64,000 nucleotides of DNA from contig NZ_JAUXXZ010000033.1 of the NCBI RefSeq assembly GCF_030684675.1, forward strand, positions 1-64,000, in the 5' to 3' direction. This document shows, piece after piece, positions 43,484 to 52,016 of the stretch. The notes under the pieces are model-generated. The model saw only the letters and a program-made list of their open reading frames with translations. It was not told the DNA's origin and did no database searches. Both the position numbers and the translations under genes were made by a program. Position 1 is the first letter of the stretch. Every line of letters starts with the position of its first letter. The DNA is from Daejeonella sp. (lineage in GTDB: Bacteria; Bacteroidota; Bacteroidia; Sphingobacteriales; Sphingobacteriaceae).

Positions 43484-44538
43484 TATTTCTTAATATTTCG
43501 CTGATTCAGCGCCTCCTGAAATTTCCTTGCGTTCTGAAGATGCTGAGTTAGGTTTGATGCATAATTATGATATCCTGAAAAATCTTCCTTAGCACACATA
43601 TAGATATAATCATGCTTTTCATAATTTAAAACGGCATCAATTGCATTAATACTCGGCATAGTGATCGGTCCGGGAGGCAAGCCTGTGTTTAAATAGGTAT
43701 TATATGGAGAGCTTATTCTCAAATGTTTATTCAATACCCGCCTGATTGTAAAATCATTTGCCGCAAAAATAACTGTAGGATCTGCTTCCAGACGCATGCC
43801 TTTATGTAACCTGTTCATATACAAACCTGCAATTCGGGGCATCTCTGAATCATTCAAAGCCTCAGAATCAACAATAGAGGCAAGTATACTCACCTCAGAT
43901 TGACTGAGGTTAATTGCAGCTGCTTTAGCTTTACGATCGGCATTCCAGAATTTAAGATATTCAGCATGCATTCGAAAGAAAAACTTCTCAGGATCCGAAT
44001 TCCAGTAAATTTCATAGGAATTAGGGATGAACATGGTGTACACATTGTCTGTATTGAAACCATACTTTTCAATAAAGGTAGCCGAATCGAGTAATTGTGA
44101 AATGGAAGCAGAGTCACTTTCAATTTTTTTAGAAATCATTCCTGCCAGAGTATGCTTTAGCCTGACATTCTGAAAGGAGATCTTCACCGGTTCCTGATTA
44201 CCTGCTTTTAACATATTGATAAGGGTGCGGTTGCTCATATCCTTTGTCAGGCGGTACCTTCCAGCCTTAACTTTAACCGGGTAATCCATGTTCTGGGCAG
44301 CATTAAGAAAGGAAAGTGTGTCTTTTACTATATTTTCTGAACTGATAATGGAGTAGACATCCTTAAAATCAGAACCTGTAGGTATAAAAAGGTAATCTTT
44401 ATTACCTGTAACGTTAGGCTTAAAATATTTGAGATAATAATTAATTCCTGTACCCGCGAGTACAATTACCACAAGAGCGAGCATTGCGAAGAAAACCTTC
44501 GCTTTAAAACTTATCTTTTTTGACTTTTCTGCTACCAT
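43483..44538 (-). CDS. mltG: Endolytic murein transglycosylase MltG
   Basis: 351 residues. A short cytoplasmic N-terminus, one membrane span (about 13-32), then the YceG-like domain. Signature: SEVSILASIVDSEALNDSEMPRIAGLYMNRLHKGMRLEADPTVIFAAND, including the catalytic Glu in DSEA, then SPYNTYLNTGLPPGPITMPSINAIDAVLNYEKHDYIYMCAKEDFSGYHNYASNLTQH. Cuts nascent peptidoglycan strands and sets glycan length. First gene of the mltG-thioesterase-YihY operon, with a 19-nt gap from the rhodanese gene upstream. Confidence 0.95.
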   Translation of the reverse strand: MVAEKSKKISFKAKVFFAMLALVVIVLAGTGINYYLKYFKPNVTGNKDYLFIPTGSDFKDVYSIISSENIVKDTLSFLNAAQNMDYPVKVKAGRYRLTKDMSNRTLINMLKAGNQEPVKISFQNVRLKHTLAGMISKKIESDSASISQLLDSATFIEKYGFNTDNVYTMFIPNSYEIYWNSDPEKFFFRMHAEYLKFWNADRKAKAAAINLSQSEVSILASIVDSEALNDSEMPRIAGLYMNRLHKGMRLEADPTVIFAANDFTIRRVLNKHLRISSPYNTYLNTGLPPGPITMPSINAIDAVLNYEKHDYIYMCAKEDFSGYHNYASNLTQHLQNARKFQEALNQRNIKK

Positions 44539-44557
44539 TCTAAAATGTATTCTATTT

Positions 44558-44902
44558 TCAATAATTTAATTTTCTCAAGGCCAGAATCCCACCATGCAGA
44601 TTCCTGACATTCTTAAACCCATTCATAAGCAAAAATCTTCTGGCAGTTTCACTGCGAAGGCCATGCTGGCAAATTACAATCAGTTCCTCATTCTTCAAAT
44701 CTTCCAGATCTTCCGGGTTTTTCAATAAAATACCAATTGGTATATTTTGACCACCAATGTTAAATGTCTGAAATTCAATTTGTTCCCTAACATCAATAAT
44801 CATAAAGGGAATGGGCTCACGATTGCGCTCCATGAACTCTGCTGGACTAATATCTGTTGTTTTAATTTCCGCCACCCAAAACAACATCAATAGGTGTACC
44901 AA
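44558..44902 (-). CDS. Rhodanese-like domain protein
   Basis: Single rhodanese domain, up to 114 residues. Active-site loop CQHGLRS with the catalytic Cys; DVREQIEFQTFNIGGQNIPI is the usual N-terminal motif. From the ATG at 44902 the gene overlaps the PASTA gene by 41 nt; a later ATG (44887) or GTG (44875, giving VAEIKTTDISPAEF) would reduce the overlap and fit the domain start better. Likely handles persulfide or thiosulfate sulfur, or is a regulatory sulfurtransferase; target unknown. Confidence 0.87.
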   Translation of the reverse strand: MVHLLMLFWVAEIKTTDISPAEFMERNREPIPFMIIDVREQIEFQTFNIGGQNIPIGILLKNPEDLEDLKNEELIVICQHGLRSETARRFLLMNGFKNVRNLHGGILALRKLNY

Positions 44903-45626
44903 TACTAACTTTACTCAAAGTATCACTAATGGCAGGGAATTGTTTTATAACCCTTGCATTTGCAGTATCCCGCACACCCTCAAAGCTAACCGTCCCTAAG
45001 GTTAATGATGATCCTAAGAGCGCCATTCGGGCTTCACTGAGATCTAAACCAAGCAAATTAGGTATATCGACTTCACTGGCACCCAGGCCATCTCCTAAAA
45101 CGAGCTTAATGCTGGATCCTTTAGGAATTGACTGTCCTTTTGTAATTATATTACCTCCAAACAGGGCTTCCAGAATTACATCTTTCGCTACATCTGATTT
45201 GTAGGTGGTATCTCCAACCTTTAACTGATAGTTATTAAGGATAGAGCGAACTTCAAGAAATGTTCTACCCTGAATATCGGGGAATTTAATATTGGGAGCG
45301 TCTCTGGTGATGATCAGATAAATGGTTCTGTTTGATTTTACATTTGTATTCGGGTCAGGATCTTGTTCCACAACAATGCCTGGATCTTGGTCAATCAGGT
45401 AAATGGAATCATTTATCTGATATCTTAATCCTTTATCTTCCAGTAATTCAACAGCTTTTTCAATGCTTAAACCCTTGAGTTTTGGTACAGGCATCCCTTC
45501 GCCATGGTGTGTGTAAAATCCCAGACTGTAAAATATGACGATCAGGAAAAGCAAAATGGATCCAATGGCTATAATGAGGTTTTTCCGAAATGTTTTCGTA
45601 CGTAAATAGTCTATAAATTTGCTCAT
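44862..45626 (-). CDS. PASTA-domain membrane protein
   Basis: 254 residues. One membrane span near the N-terminus (about 16-37), then three PASTA repeats: about 47-115 (GMPVPKLKGLSIEKAVELLEDKGLRYQI), 116-185 (IKFPDIQGRTFLEVRSILNNYQLKVGDT) and 188-254 (VDIPNLLGLDLSEARMALLGSSLTLGTV). No kinase or transpeptidase domain, so it is a stand-alone PASTA protein as is common in Bacteroidota, likely binding peptidoglycan or muropeptides at the inner membrane. First gene of the minus-strand group running through rhodanese, mltG, thioesterase and YihY; divergent from ddl. Confidence 0.92.
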   Translation of the reverse strand: MSKFIDYLRTKTFRKNLIIAIGSILLFLIVIFYSLGFYTHHGEGMPVPKLKGLSIEKAVELLEDKGLRYQINDSIYLIDQDPGIVVEQDPDPNTNVKSNRTIYLIITRDAPNIKFPDIQGRTFLEVRSILNNYQLKVGDTTYKSDVAKDVILEALFGGNIITKGQSIPKGSSIKLVLGDGLGASEVDIPNLLGLDLSEARMALLGSSLTLGTVSFEGVRDTANARVIKQFPAISDTLSKVSIGTPIDVVLGGGN

Positions 45627-45796
45627 TATGATCTTTTTTATTTTAATTACAGGATAAACGCCAGAAACTGAGAAAATATTTATTTATTGTAAGATTTCTC
45701 AGATTGGTTAATTGCAATTATCCTCAAAAATAATTATTAGTTCGGCATTAACGAAGATAAATATTAGCATAGCTATCATTCAATTGTTTTAAAATT

Positions 45797-45804
45797 TATC
45801 TTTG
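45797..45804 (+). promoter_or_regulatory. Candidate -7 box of ddl
   Basis: TATCTTTG, an exact TAnnTTTG, 121 nt before the ddl ATG at 45925. No convincing TTG at the right distance. In the 298-bp divergent region (45627-45924) a GATTGAGCGATACG string at 45850 matches the end of the 1341-1568 repeat at 13 of 14 bases. Confidence 0.4.
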
Positions 45805-45924
45805 AAGCGATAAAATTACCCGGTTCTGGTTTGAACAGATTGAAATGTTTGATTGAGCGATACGGGTTATTATGGGAATATTGATTCTCTGTGAATCATG
45901 TTTCTTACTTACATACCAATTAAG

Positions 45925-46920
45925 ATGAAAAAAACAATAGCACTGGTAACAGGTGGATTTACAGGTGAATCTGTAGTCTCCTTCAAGAGCGCAGACTTCG
46001 TTGAAAGCAAGATTGACAGAAACAAATACGATGTTTTTAAGATAGTTGTACTAAAGGAAGAATGGTATTATTCCGATTCAGGTTCAGTAAAACACCTGGT
46101 AGATAAGAATGATTTTTCTATTACCTTAAGTGGAACAAAAATAGTTTTTGATGCTGCTTTCATTATGCTCCATGGCGCTCCGGGCGAAGACGGCAAACTT
46201 CAGGGTTACTTTGATTTGCTGAACATTCCTTACACAAGCTGTGATGCACTGACATCTGCGTTAACGATGAATAAAGGTTATTCGAAAGCCATTGTTGATG
46301 GTATCAAAGACCTGCACATTGCAAAATCGGTTCAGTTATTTGATAATAGCTCGGCTGCAAGCCAGCATCTTCTGGATACACTGGTACTTCCACTGTTCAT
46401 TAAACCAAACAATGGTGGCAGCAGTATCGGAATGAGTAAAGTTAAAACTGCAGATGGATTACCCGATGCACTCATAAAAGCCTTTAATGAAGACAATCAG
46501 GTGCTGGTAGAAGAATTTATCCAGGGTCGTGAATTTTCGATAGGAGTATATAATGGCCTTGAGGGGATTCGGGTATTACCAAGTACTGAAGTGATACCTT
46601 CCAATGATTTTTTTGATTTTGAAGCTAAATATACGCCAGGTGCCACTGAAGAAATTACTCCTGGCAGAATGTCTGAAGAAGAAAAGGAAAGGGTAGAACG
46701 CCTCGTTTCTGATATTTATCACAAACTGAACTGTAAGGGCATGGTTCGTATTGATTACTTCCTTCAGGATCTGAGTTCCGATTTCTATTTTGTAGAAATT
46801 AATACAATTCCTGGTCAAACGGCGCAGAGCTTTATTCCACAGCAGCTAAGGGCAGCCGGACTTGATATTACTGAATTTTATGGCGAGCTGATAGAAATGG
46901 CGCTGGCAAGCAAAGATTAG
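45925..46920 (+). CDS. ddl: D-alanine--D-alanine ligase
   Basis: 331 residues from the ATG at 45925 (MKKTIALVTGGFTGESVVS); an upstream start at 45898 would add nine unlikely residues. ATP-grasp fold: LHGAPGEDGKLQGYFDLLNIPYTSCDALTSALTMNKG, FIKPNNGGSSIGMSKV (ATP loop), VEEFIQGREFSIGVYNG, and KGMVRIDYFLQ...FYFVEINTIPGQTAQSFIPQQLRAAG with the Mg-binding Glu and Asn. Makes D-Ala-D-Ala for peptidoglycan; the last residues of the gene overlap the convergent thioesterase stop by 4 nt. Confidence 0.96.
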   Translation: MKKTIALVTGGFTGESVVSFKSADFVESKIDRNKYDVFKIVVLKEEWYYSDSGSVKHLVDKNDFSITLSGTKIVFDAAFIMLHGAPGEDGKLQGYFDLLNIPYTSCDALTSALTMNKGYSKAIVDGIKDLHIAKSVQLFDNSSAASQHLLDTLVLPLFIKPNNGGSSIGMSKVKTADGLPDALIKAFNEDNQVLVEEFIQGREFSIGVYNGLEGIRVLPSTEVIPSNDFFDFEAKYTPGATEEITPGRMSEEEKERVERLVSDIYHKLNCKGMVRIDYFLQDLSSDFYFVEINTIPGQTAQSFIPQQLRAAGLDITEFYGELIEMALASKD

Positions 46921-47357
46921 ATAGAATAGCTCAGAATCATTTTATCGGATACTTTGACACTTTTGCCGTCGGCAATATTGATCATAACATAGTCAAACCA
47001 GCCGTCGCAGGCTACTTTACCGGTTTTACTGATTCTGATCTCAAATTTTACACGGCAACCTTTTGAGTTGATGGTTTCAATTCCGGTTTGTACAGTAAAT
47101 GTATCACCAAGTCCGAGTGGCCTTTTGTAATCCACAAAAGCCGATCTGACAACCCATCCCAAACCCATTTTAAGGAAATCTTCCATGGGCATCTTATAAC
47201 AGGTTTCCATCTGTTCATATCTGGCTGCCAGCACATAATCAAAATAAGTGCTGTTATGAACATGATTAAACATGTCAATATCATCTGGCCTGACTTTGAA
47301 CTCTGATGTAAAACTGCTGTACCCGGGCTTTGATTCCATTCTGCGAAATTCGGGCAA
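46917..47357 (-). CDS. Acyl-CoA thioesterase, hot-dog fold
   Basis: 146 residues. Hot-dog segment VRPDDIDMFNHVHNSTYFDYVLAARYEQMETCY with the D-x(4)-H-V-H-N pattern of 4HBT-type acyl-CoA or acyl-ACP thioesterases; GWVVRSAFVDYKRPLGLGDTFTVQTGIETINSKGCRVKFEI follows. Overlaps the end of ddl on the other strand. Substrate not predictable. The alternative 4HBT gene in this window has a different active-site pattern (ADTDQMG). Confidence 0.9.
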   Translation of the reverse strand: MPEFRRMESKPGYSSFTSEFKVRPDDIDMFNHVHNSTYFDYVLAARYEQMETCYKMPMEDFLKMGLGWVVRSAFVDYKRPLGLGDTFTVQTGIETINSKGCRVKFEIRISKTGKVACDGWFDYVMINIADGKSVKVSDKMILSYSI

Positions 47358-47380
47358 TTATATGAGAATAGGAAATGGAT

Positions 47381-47851
47381 AGTTGTCAGTTATCTGTTGT
47401 CAGTAATTTAGTACTAAATGAAAATTAAGTGGTTATAGACTATATTTTTTACATTTAGAGCTGCCACCCGGGTTTATTTCAAATGGCAAATGGTCCTTTT
47501 GCCGGGCTGCCCGTCCCGATGAAAAACAGCTCCGGGTAAAATAAACCTTGCCGAAGGAGGTATCTTCCGGCTATTCGTAATTTGAAATAGAACGTGATTT
47601 CTTGCCGGAAATACTCCGGAGGAAAGGGCTGAACTAACCTATAACACACAGGTATTGCTTTCCAAAATCTAATAATTGTGGTTCCAGAGCCTTATCTGAC
47701 CAATTATAAAGTATTTTTTCCCTGCCTTATATTCGAACTCAGGTTATTAGTCATTAATAAATTTAGAACCAGATCATGAAAATCCAATCTTTGATACCTA
47801 ATTTTCAATGAACCAATATATCACACAACTGACAACAGATAACAGACAACT
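47381..47851. repeat. Inverted-repeat-bounded non-coding element
   Basis: 47381-47404 and 47828-47851 are inverted copies of each other (23 of 24 bases; right arm ACTGACAACAGATAACAGAC), bounding 423 nt without an ORF. Inside, GGTTTATTT (47472-47480) pairs with AAATAAACC (47539-47547) and TATTTCAAAT (47476-47485) with ATTTGAAATA (47580-47589), so two alternative folds compete for the same left arm. Could be a MITE-like element; nothing else is seen in this 590-bp gap apart from the rpsO promoter. Confidence 0.6.
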
Positions 47852-47873
47852 GATAACTGAATCACATACTTAT

Positions 47874-47904
47874 TTGCAATTGAACTTTCATTACCATATC
47901 TTTG
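47874..47904 (+). promoter_or_regulatory. Promoter of rpsO
   Basis: TTG (47874-47876), 20 nt, TATCTTTG (47897-47904), a full Bacteroidota promoter, with the rpsO ATG 45 nt further on. Confidence 0.7.
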
Positions 47905-47949
47905 CATCCAATTAAAATAATTATAAACCGCTTTAATATTATTCAGGTA

Positions 47950-48228
47950 ATGTATTTAAGTACAGAGTACAAGGCAGACATTTTTGCCAAACACGGAAAA
48001 GGTGCAACAGACACCGGTTCTGCAGAAGGACAGGTAGCATTATTTACCGCTCGTATTGCTCATTTAACCGGGCATTTGAAACAAAACAAGAAGGATTTTT
48101 CTACACAACTATCTCTTCAGAAATTAGTAGGTAAACGCCGTGCCTTACTTGCATATCTTTACAAAAAAGATATCAATCGGTATCGTGCAATTATCAAAGC
48201 ATTAGAGTTAAGAGATATTATAAAATAA
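47950..48228 (+). CDS. rpsO: 30S ribosomal protein S15
   Basis: 92 residues from the ATG at 47950 (MYLSTEYKADIFAKHGKGATDTGSAEGQVALFTARI); an upstream in-frame start at 47902 lies in the promoter region and is rejected. The S15 signature LTGHLKQNKKDFSTQLSLQKLVGKRRALLAYLYKKD is complete. Binds 16S rRNA in the central domain. Paired with pnp downstream as in many bacteria, though a terminator separates them. Confidence 0.97.
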   Translation: MYLSTEYKADIFAKHGKGATDTGSAEGQVALFTARIAHLTGHLKQNKKDFSTQLSLQKLVGKRRALLAYLYKKDINRYRAIIKALELRDIIK

Positions 48229-48247
48229 TCTTAGCAAAAATTTGCGA

Positions 48248-48279
48248 AGCCATCCTCTTATTTGAAGGATGGCTTTTTT
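48248..48279 (+). terminator. Terminator between rpsO and pnp
   Basis: AGCCATCCT (48248-48256) / AGGATGGCT (48266-48274) then TTTTT, 20 nt after the rpsO stop. Probably partial, giving less pnp than rpsO transcript. Confidence 0.85.
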
Positions 48280-48352
48280 ACTTTGTAAAAAATAAAATCA
48301 ATATAAAAGAAGATGTGCTCAAAAGAGGAAAAGTACATCGCCATTAAAACAA

Positions 48353-50500
48353 ATGAGTTATAACGCAATTAAAAAAACATTCGATCTTGGCGATGGCCGT
48401 ATGATCGAAATCGAAACTGGGAAACTGGCTAAACAAGCTGATGGATCTGTTGTTGTAAGAATGGGTGATACCATGCTTCTGGCTACTGTGGTATCAACAG
48501 TAGGTGCAAAACCGGGGACTGATTTTTTACCATTATCTGTTGATTATCAGGAGAAATATGCTTCTACAGGACGTATCCCGGGTGGATTTTTACGTCGTGA
48601 GGCCAGATTATCCGATTATGAAGTACTTATTTCGCGTCTGGTAGATCGTGCATTACGTCCGATGTTCCCTGAAGATTATCATGCAGACGTGCAGGTGATG
48701 ATTTCTTTGATCTCTGCCGACAAAAATATTATGCCTGATTGCCTTGCAGGTCTTGCAGCATCAGCAGCAATCGCTGTTTCTGATATCCCGTTTAACGGTC
48801 CTATCTCTGAAGTTCGTGTTGCTAAAATTGATGGTAAACTAATTATCAATCCTTATCTGAGCGACCTTGAACGTGCCACTATGGATCTTTTGGTTGCCGG
48901 TACAGAGCATGATATCGTAATGGTTGAAGGTGAAGGAGATGAAATTTCTGAAGAGGAAATGGTAGAAGCAATCGAATTTGCTCATAAAGCAATTATTATT
49001 CAGGTTCAGGCACAAAAAGAACTCGCTATTTTGGTTGGTAAAACTGAAAAACGTGTTTATAGCCATGAAACTCATGATCTTGATCTTAAGAAAAAGGTTT
49101 ATGCAGCAACCTATGATAAAGTATATGCCATTGCCAAATCAAAATCTTCTAAGCACGAGCGCAGCGATAAATTTTCTGAAGTAATCAATGATTTTATACT
49201 TGAATTAGGTGAAGGACTTGAAGATATCACGATATCCCTTTCAAAAAAATACTTCCATGATGTACAATATGATGCAATCCGTAACCTGATTTTAGATGAA
49301 GGAATTCGTTTAGATGGCCGTGATTCACGCACTGTACGTCCAATTTGGTCTGAAGTTGGTTATTTACCAACTGCTCACGGTTCTTCTATTTTCACTCGTG
49401 GCGAAACACAATCACTTACAACAGTAACCCTGGGTGCTAAATCTGATGAGCAACTGATTGATGGTGCTTTCTTTAACGGTTACCAGAAATTCTTATTACA
49501 CTATAACTTCCCGGCTTTCTCTACAGGTGAGGCTCGTCCGAATCGTGGTACCGGTCGTCGTGAAATAGGACACGGTAATCTTGCAATGCGTTCTCTAAAA
49601 AAGGTATTACCTGGTGATGATAATCCTTACACTATCCGTATTGTTTCAGATATTCTGGAATCAAATGGTTCATCTTCTATGGCTACAGTTTGTGCAGGTA
49701 CACTTGCACTGATGGACGCCGGTATTAAGATCAAATCACCCGTTTCAGGTATTGCAATGGGATTGATCTCTGATGAAAAAACAGGCAAATACGCTATTTT
49801 GACAGATATTCTGGGTGATGAGGATCATTTGGGAGATATGGACTTTAAAGTAACCGGTACCGAAAAAGGTATTGTTGCTTGTCAGATGGACTTAAAAATC
49901 AATGGATTAAAGTGGGAAGTATTGACTGCTGCTTTAAAACAGGCGAATGAAGCCCGTCTTCATATCTTAAATGAGATGAAGAAGACAATTGCCGCTCCAC
50001 GTGAGGATTATAAGCCACATGCTCCACGTATTGTTACACTGAAGATTGATAAGGAATTCATTGGTGCGGTAATCGGCCCTGGTGGTAAGATCATTCAGGA
50101 AATGCAACGTGAAACCGGTGCAACCATCGCTATTGAAGAGAAAGACAACTTGGGTATCGTTCAAATCTTTGCTGATAATAAAGAAGCCATCGATAAAGCT
50201 GTTAGCCGTATCAAAGCCATCGCTTCAAAACCTGAAGTAGGCGAAATTTACGAAGGTAAAGTGAAAACAATTATGCCTTTTGGCGCATTTGTTGAGATTA
50301 TGCCGGGTAAAGACGGATTGTTACATATTTCAGAGATTGACTGGAAGCGTTATGAAACAATGGACGGTGTATTGAATGTAGGAGATATCGTTCAGGTTAA
50401 ACTTCTTGAAGTGGATAAGCAGGGTAAATTAAAACTTTCACGTAAAGCTTTATTGCCAAGGCCTCCGCGTCCTGAGGATACAAAACCTGCAGCTGAATAA
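48353..50500 (+). CDS. pnp: Polynucleotide phosphorylase
   Basis: 715 residues. Two RNase PH domains (about 10-230 and 315-545) separated by an alpha-helical domain; the second contains [30 protein letters not shown] and the active-site region [17 protein letters not shown] and [19 protein letters not shown]. Then a KH domain ([23 protein letters not shown]) and an S1 domain ([37 protein letters not shown]). Degrades RNA 3'-5' phosphorolytically. Follows rpsO, and a strong terminator follows it. Confidence 0.98.
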   Translation: MSYNAIKKTFDLGDGRMIEIETGKLAKQADGSVVVRMGDTMLLATVVSTVGAKPGTDFLPLSVDYQEKYASTGRIPGGFLRREARLSDYEVLISRLVDRALRPMFPEDYHADVQVMISLISADKNIMPDCLAGLAASAAIAVSDIPFNGPISEVRVAKIDGKLIINPYLSDLERATMDLLVAGTEHDIVMVEGEGDEISEEEMVEAIEFAHKAIIIQVQAQKELAILVGKTEKRVYSHETHDLDLKKKVYAATYDKVYAIAKSKSSKHERSDKFSEVINDFILELGEGLEDITISLSKKYFHDVQYDAIRNLILDEGIRLDGRDSRTVRPIWSEVGYLPTAHGSSIFTRGETQSLTTVTLGAKSDEQLIDGAFFNGYQKFLLHYNFPAFSTGEARPNRGTGRREIGHGNLAMRSLKKVLPGDDNPYTIRIVSDILESNGSSSMATVCAGTLALMDAGIKIKSPVSGIAMGLISDEKTGKYAILTDILGDEDHLGDMDFKVTGTEKGIVACQMDLKINGLKWEVLTAALKQANEARLHILNEMKKTIAAPREDYKPHAPRIVTLKIDKEFIGAVIGPGGKIIQEMQRETGATIAIEEKDNLGIVQIFADNKEAIDKAVSRIKAIASKPEVGEIYEGKVKTIMPFGAFVEIMPGKDGLLHISEIDWKRYETMDGVLNVGDIVQVKLLEVDKQGKLKLSRKALLPRPPRPEDTKPAAE

Positions 50501-50521
50501 TTCTTAGAATTTTATACTTTC

Positions 50522-50554
50522 AAAACCTGTCATGCTTCAGCATTGACAGGTTTT
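50522..50554 (+). terminator. Terminator of pnp
   Basis: AAAACCTGTCA (50522-50532) / TGACAGGTTTT (50544-50554), 22 nt after the pnp stop, followed by GTTATTT. Confidence 0.88.
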
Positions 50555-50587
50555 GTTATTTACTACCTTTTTTTTCTTAAATTGCTC

Positions 50588-50779
50588 ATGCAGAATATGA
50601 AAAAGCAAGAAAAACATATTATTCAGGAACCTTCATCAGATTATGAAAAAGCTGAACTTGATTTACTTAAAACAGCCTTGAAAAGATCATATACGGAGCG
50701 GTTTCATACCATGACCAAGCTTATGAAGATGAATATCATGTTCAGACAGGCTCAGATAAAGCATAAACCTTCCCATTAA
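50588..50779 (+). CDS. Small charged protein upstream of a nucleotidyltransferase
   Basis: 63 residues from the ATG at 50588 (or 60 from 50597); longer readings start inside the pnp terminator and are rejected. Sequence KKQEKHIIQEPSSDYEKAELDLLKTALKRSYTERFHTMTKLMKMNIMFRQAQIKHKPSH is helical and basic. It ends 6 nt before the nucleotidyltransferase gene and is co-transcribed with it. I do not recognise a domain. Position and size are those of a possible antitoxin or partner for the following gene, which is inference. Confidence 0.7.
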   Translation: MQNMKKQEKHIIQEPSSDYEKAELDLLKTALKRSYTERFHTMTKLMKMNIMFRQAQIKHKPSH

Positions 50780-50785
50780 TTTATT

Positions 50786-51277
50786 ATGGATGTGTTCGAC
50801 GAAGAGCTGCTTCGTTTTTGGAAAATTGCAGGTCAGTTTCAACTAAAATATATTATGATAGGTGGTGTTGCGACGAACCTCCATGGCTATCAGCGAACTA
50901 CAGAAGATATTGACCTGTGGATTGAAGATACTAAAGCAAATAAAGAAGTTTTAAGAAAAGTATTCCATGAATATGGAATGGGGGACTTTAAAACATTACC
51001 TGATATGCAGTTTATTCCCGGCTGGACATACTTTCACCTTGATAATGGGCTTAGACTTGATATAATGACTTCAGTTAAAGGCCTGGAAAATTCAAACTTT
51101 GATTCATTACTAAAATCAGCATCAATTGCAACTATCTATGGAGTTGAAATACCATTTCTGCATCTAAATGCATTAATTTTAACAAAAAAGGCAGCTAATA
51201 GACCTAAAGACCAGTTGGATCTGATAGAGCTTGAACGAATTAAGAAAATCATTGAGGATGAAGGCTCTATACAATAA
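50786..51277 (+). CDS. Nucleotidyltransferase-fold protein (AbiEii/MNT-like)
   Basis: 163 residues. The Pol-beta nucleotidyltransferase signature is seen in YIMIGGVATNLHGYQRTTEDIDLWIEDTKAN: the GG motif and the catalytic Asp pair in DIDLW. A third Asp is plausible in GLRLDIMTS. Proteins with this short form appear in toxin-antitoxin pairs (AbiEii, MenT) and as stand-alone enzymes. The small gene just upstream would be its partner. Activity not established. Confidence 0.85.
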   Translation: MDVFDEELLRFWKIAGQFQLKYIMIGGVATNLHGYQRTTEDIDLWIEDTKANKEVLRKVFHEYGMGDFKTLPDMQFIPGWTYFHLDNGLRLDIMTSVKGLENSNFDSLLKSASIATIYGVEIPFLHLNALILTKKAANRPKDQLDLIELERIKKIIEDEGSIQ

Positions 51278-51331
51278 TCATATAGCTGCCATTAAAACTG
51301 AATATTGCAATACAATTTGTAATTTTGTAAT

Positions 51332-52003
51332 ATGAAACATCTGATAGCCCCTTCCGTTTTATCTGCTGATTTTGCAAACCTGCAGAATGATATTAAAATG
51401 ATTAATCGTAGTCAGGCTGATTGGTTTCATATCGATATAATGGATGGTGTATTTGTTCCAAATATTTCTTTTGGATTCCCTGTCTTAAAGGCTATTCAGA
51501 AGCATGCAAGCAAACCATTGGATGTACATTTAATGATTGTTGACCCTGATCGTTATCTTCAGGAATTTAAACAGGCAGGAGCAGAAAATATTACAGTCCA
51601 TATTGAAGCCTGTACCCATTTACACAGAACCCTTCATGCAATTAAAGATTTGGGCTGCCGGGCAGGAGTAGCAGTCAATCCGCATACCCCTGTAGCATTA
51701 CTTGAAGATATCATTGAAGATATTGATCTGGTTTGTCTGATGTCGGTTAATCCTGGTTTTGGCGGACAAAAATTTATCGAGAATACCTACAAAAAGATAC
51801 GTACACTCCGTGCAATGGCATCGGGAAGAAACGATGGCTTATTAATTGAAATTGATGGCGGGGTTTCTAATCAGAATGCCCTGAAGTTAATTCAGGCAGG
51901 GGCTGATGTGCTGGTGGCTGGTAATGCTGTATTTTCTGCCGCTGATCCGATTTCAGAGATCTCCAGACTTAAAAATCTTAATCCTGAATTAATAGGTTCA
52001 TGA
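51332..52003 (+). CDS. rpe: Ribulose-phosphate 3-epimerase
   Basis: 223 residues, TIM barrel of normal length. Signatures: IAPSVLSADFANLQNDIKMINRSQADWFHIDIMDGVFVPNISFG, LDVHLMIVDPDRYL, CLMSVNPGFGGQKFIENTYKKI, IEIDGGVSNQNA and ADVLVAGNAVF. Active-site Asp residues in HIDIMDG and EIDGG and the metal-binding His residues are present. Interconverts D-ribulose-5-phosphate and D-xylulose-5-phosphate in the pentose phosphate pathway. The receptor gene starts 13 nt later. Confidence 0.97.
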   Translation: MKHLIAPSVLSADFANLQNDIKMINRSQADWFHIDIMDGVFVPNISFGFPVLKAIQKHASKPLDVHLMIVDPDRYLQEFKQAGAENITVHIEACTHLHRTLHAIKDLGCRAGVAVNPHTPVALLEDIIEDIDLVCLMSVNPGFGGQKFIENTYKKIRTLRAMASGRNDGLLIEIDGGVSNQNALKLIQAGADVLVAGNAVFSAADPISEISRLKNLNPELIGS

Positions 52004-52016
52004 CTATCATGTTAAT

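Noticed and set aside
51322-51329. TAATTTTG as promoter -7 box of rpe
   Set aside because: It ends only 2 nt before the start codon, so transcription would begin inside the gene.
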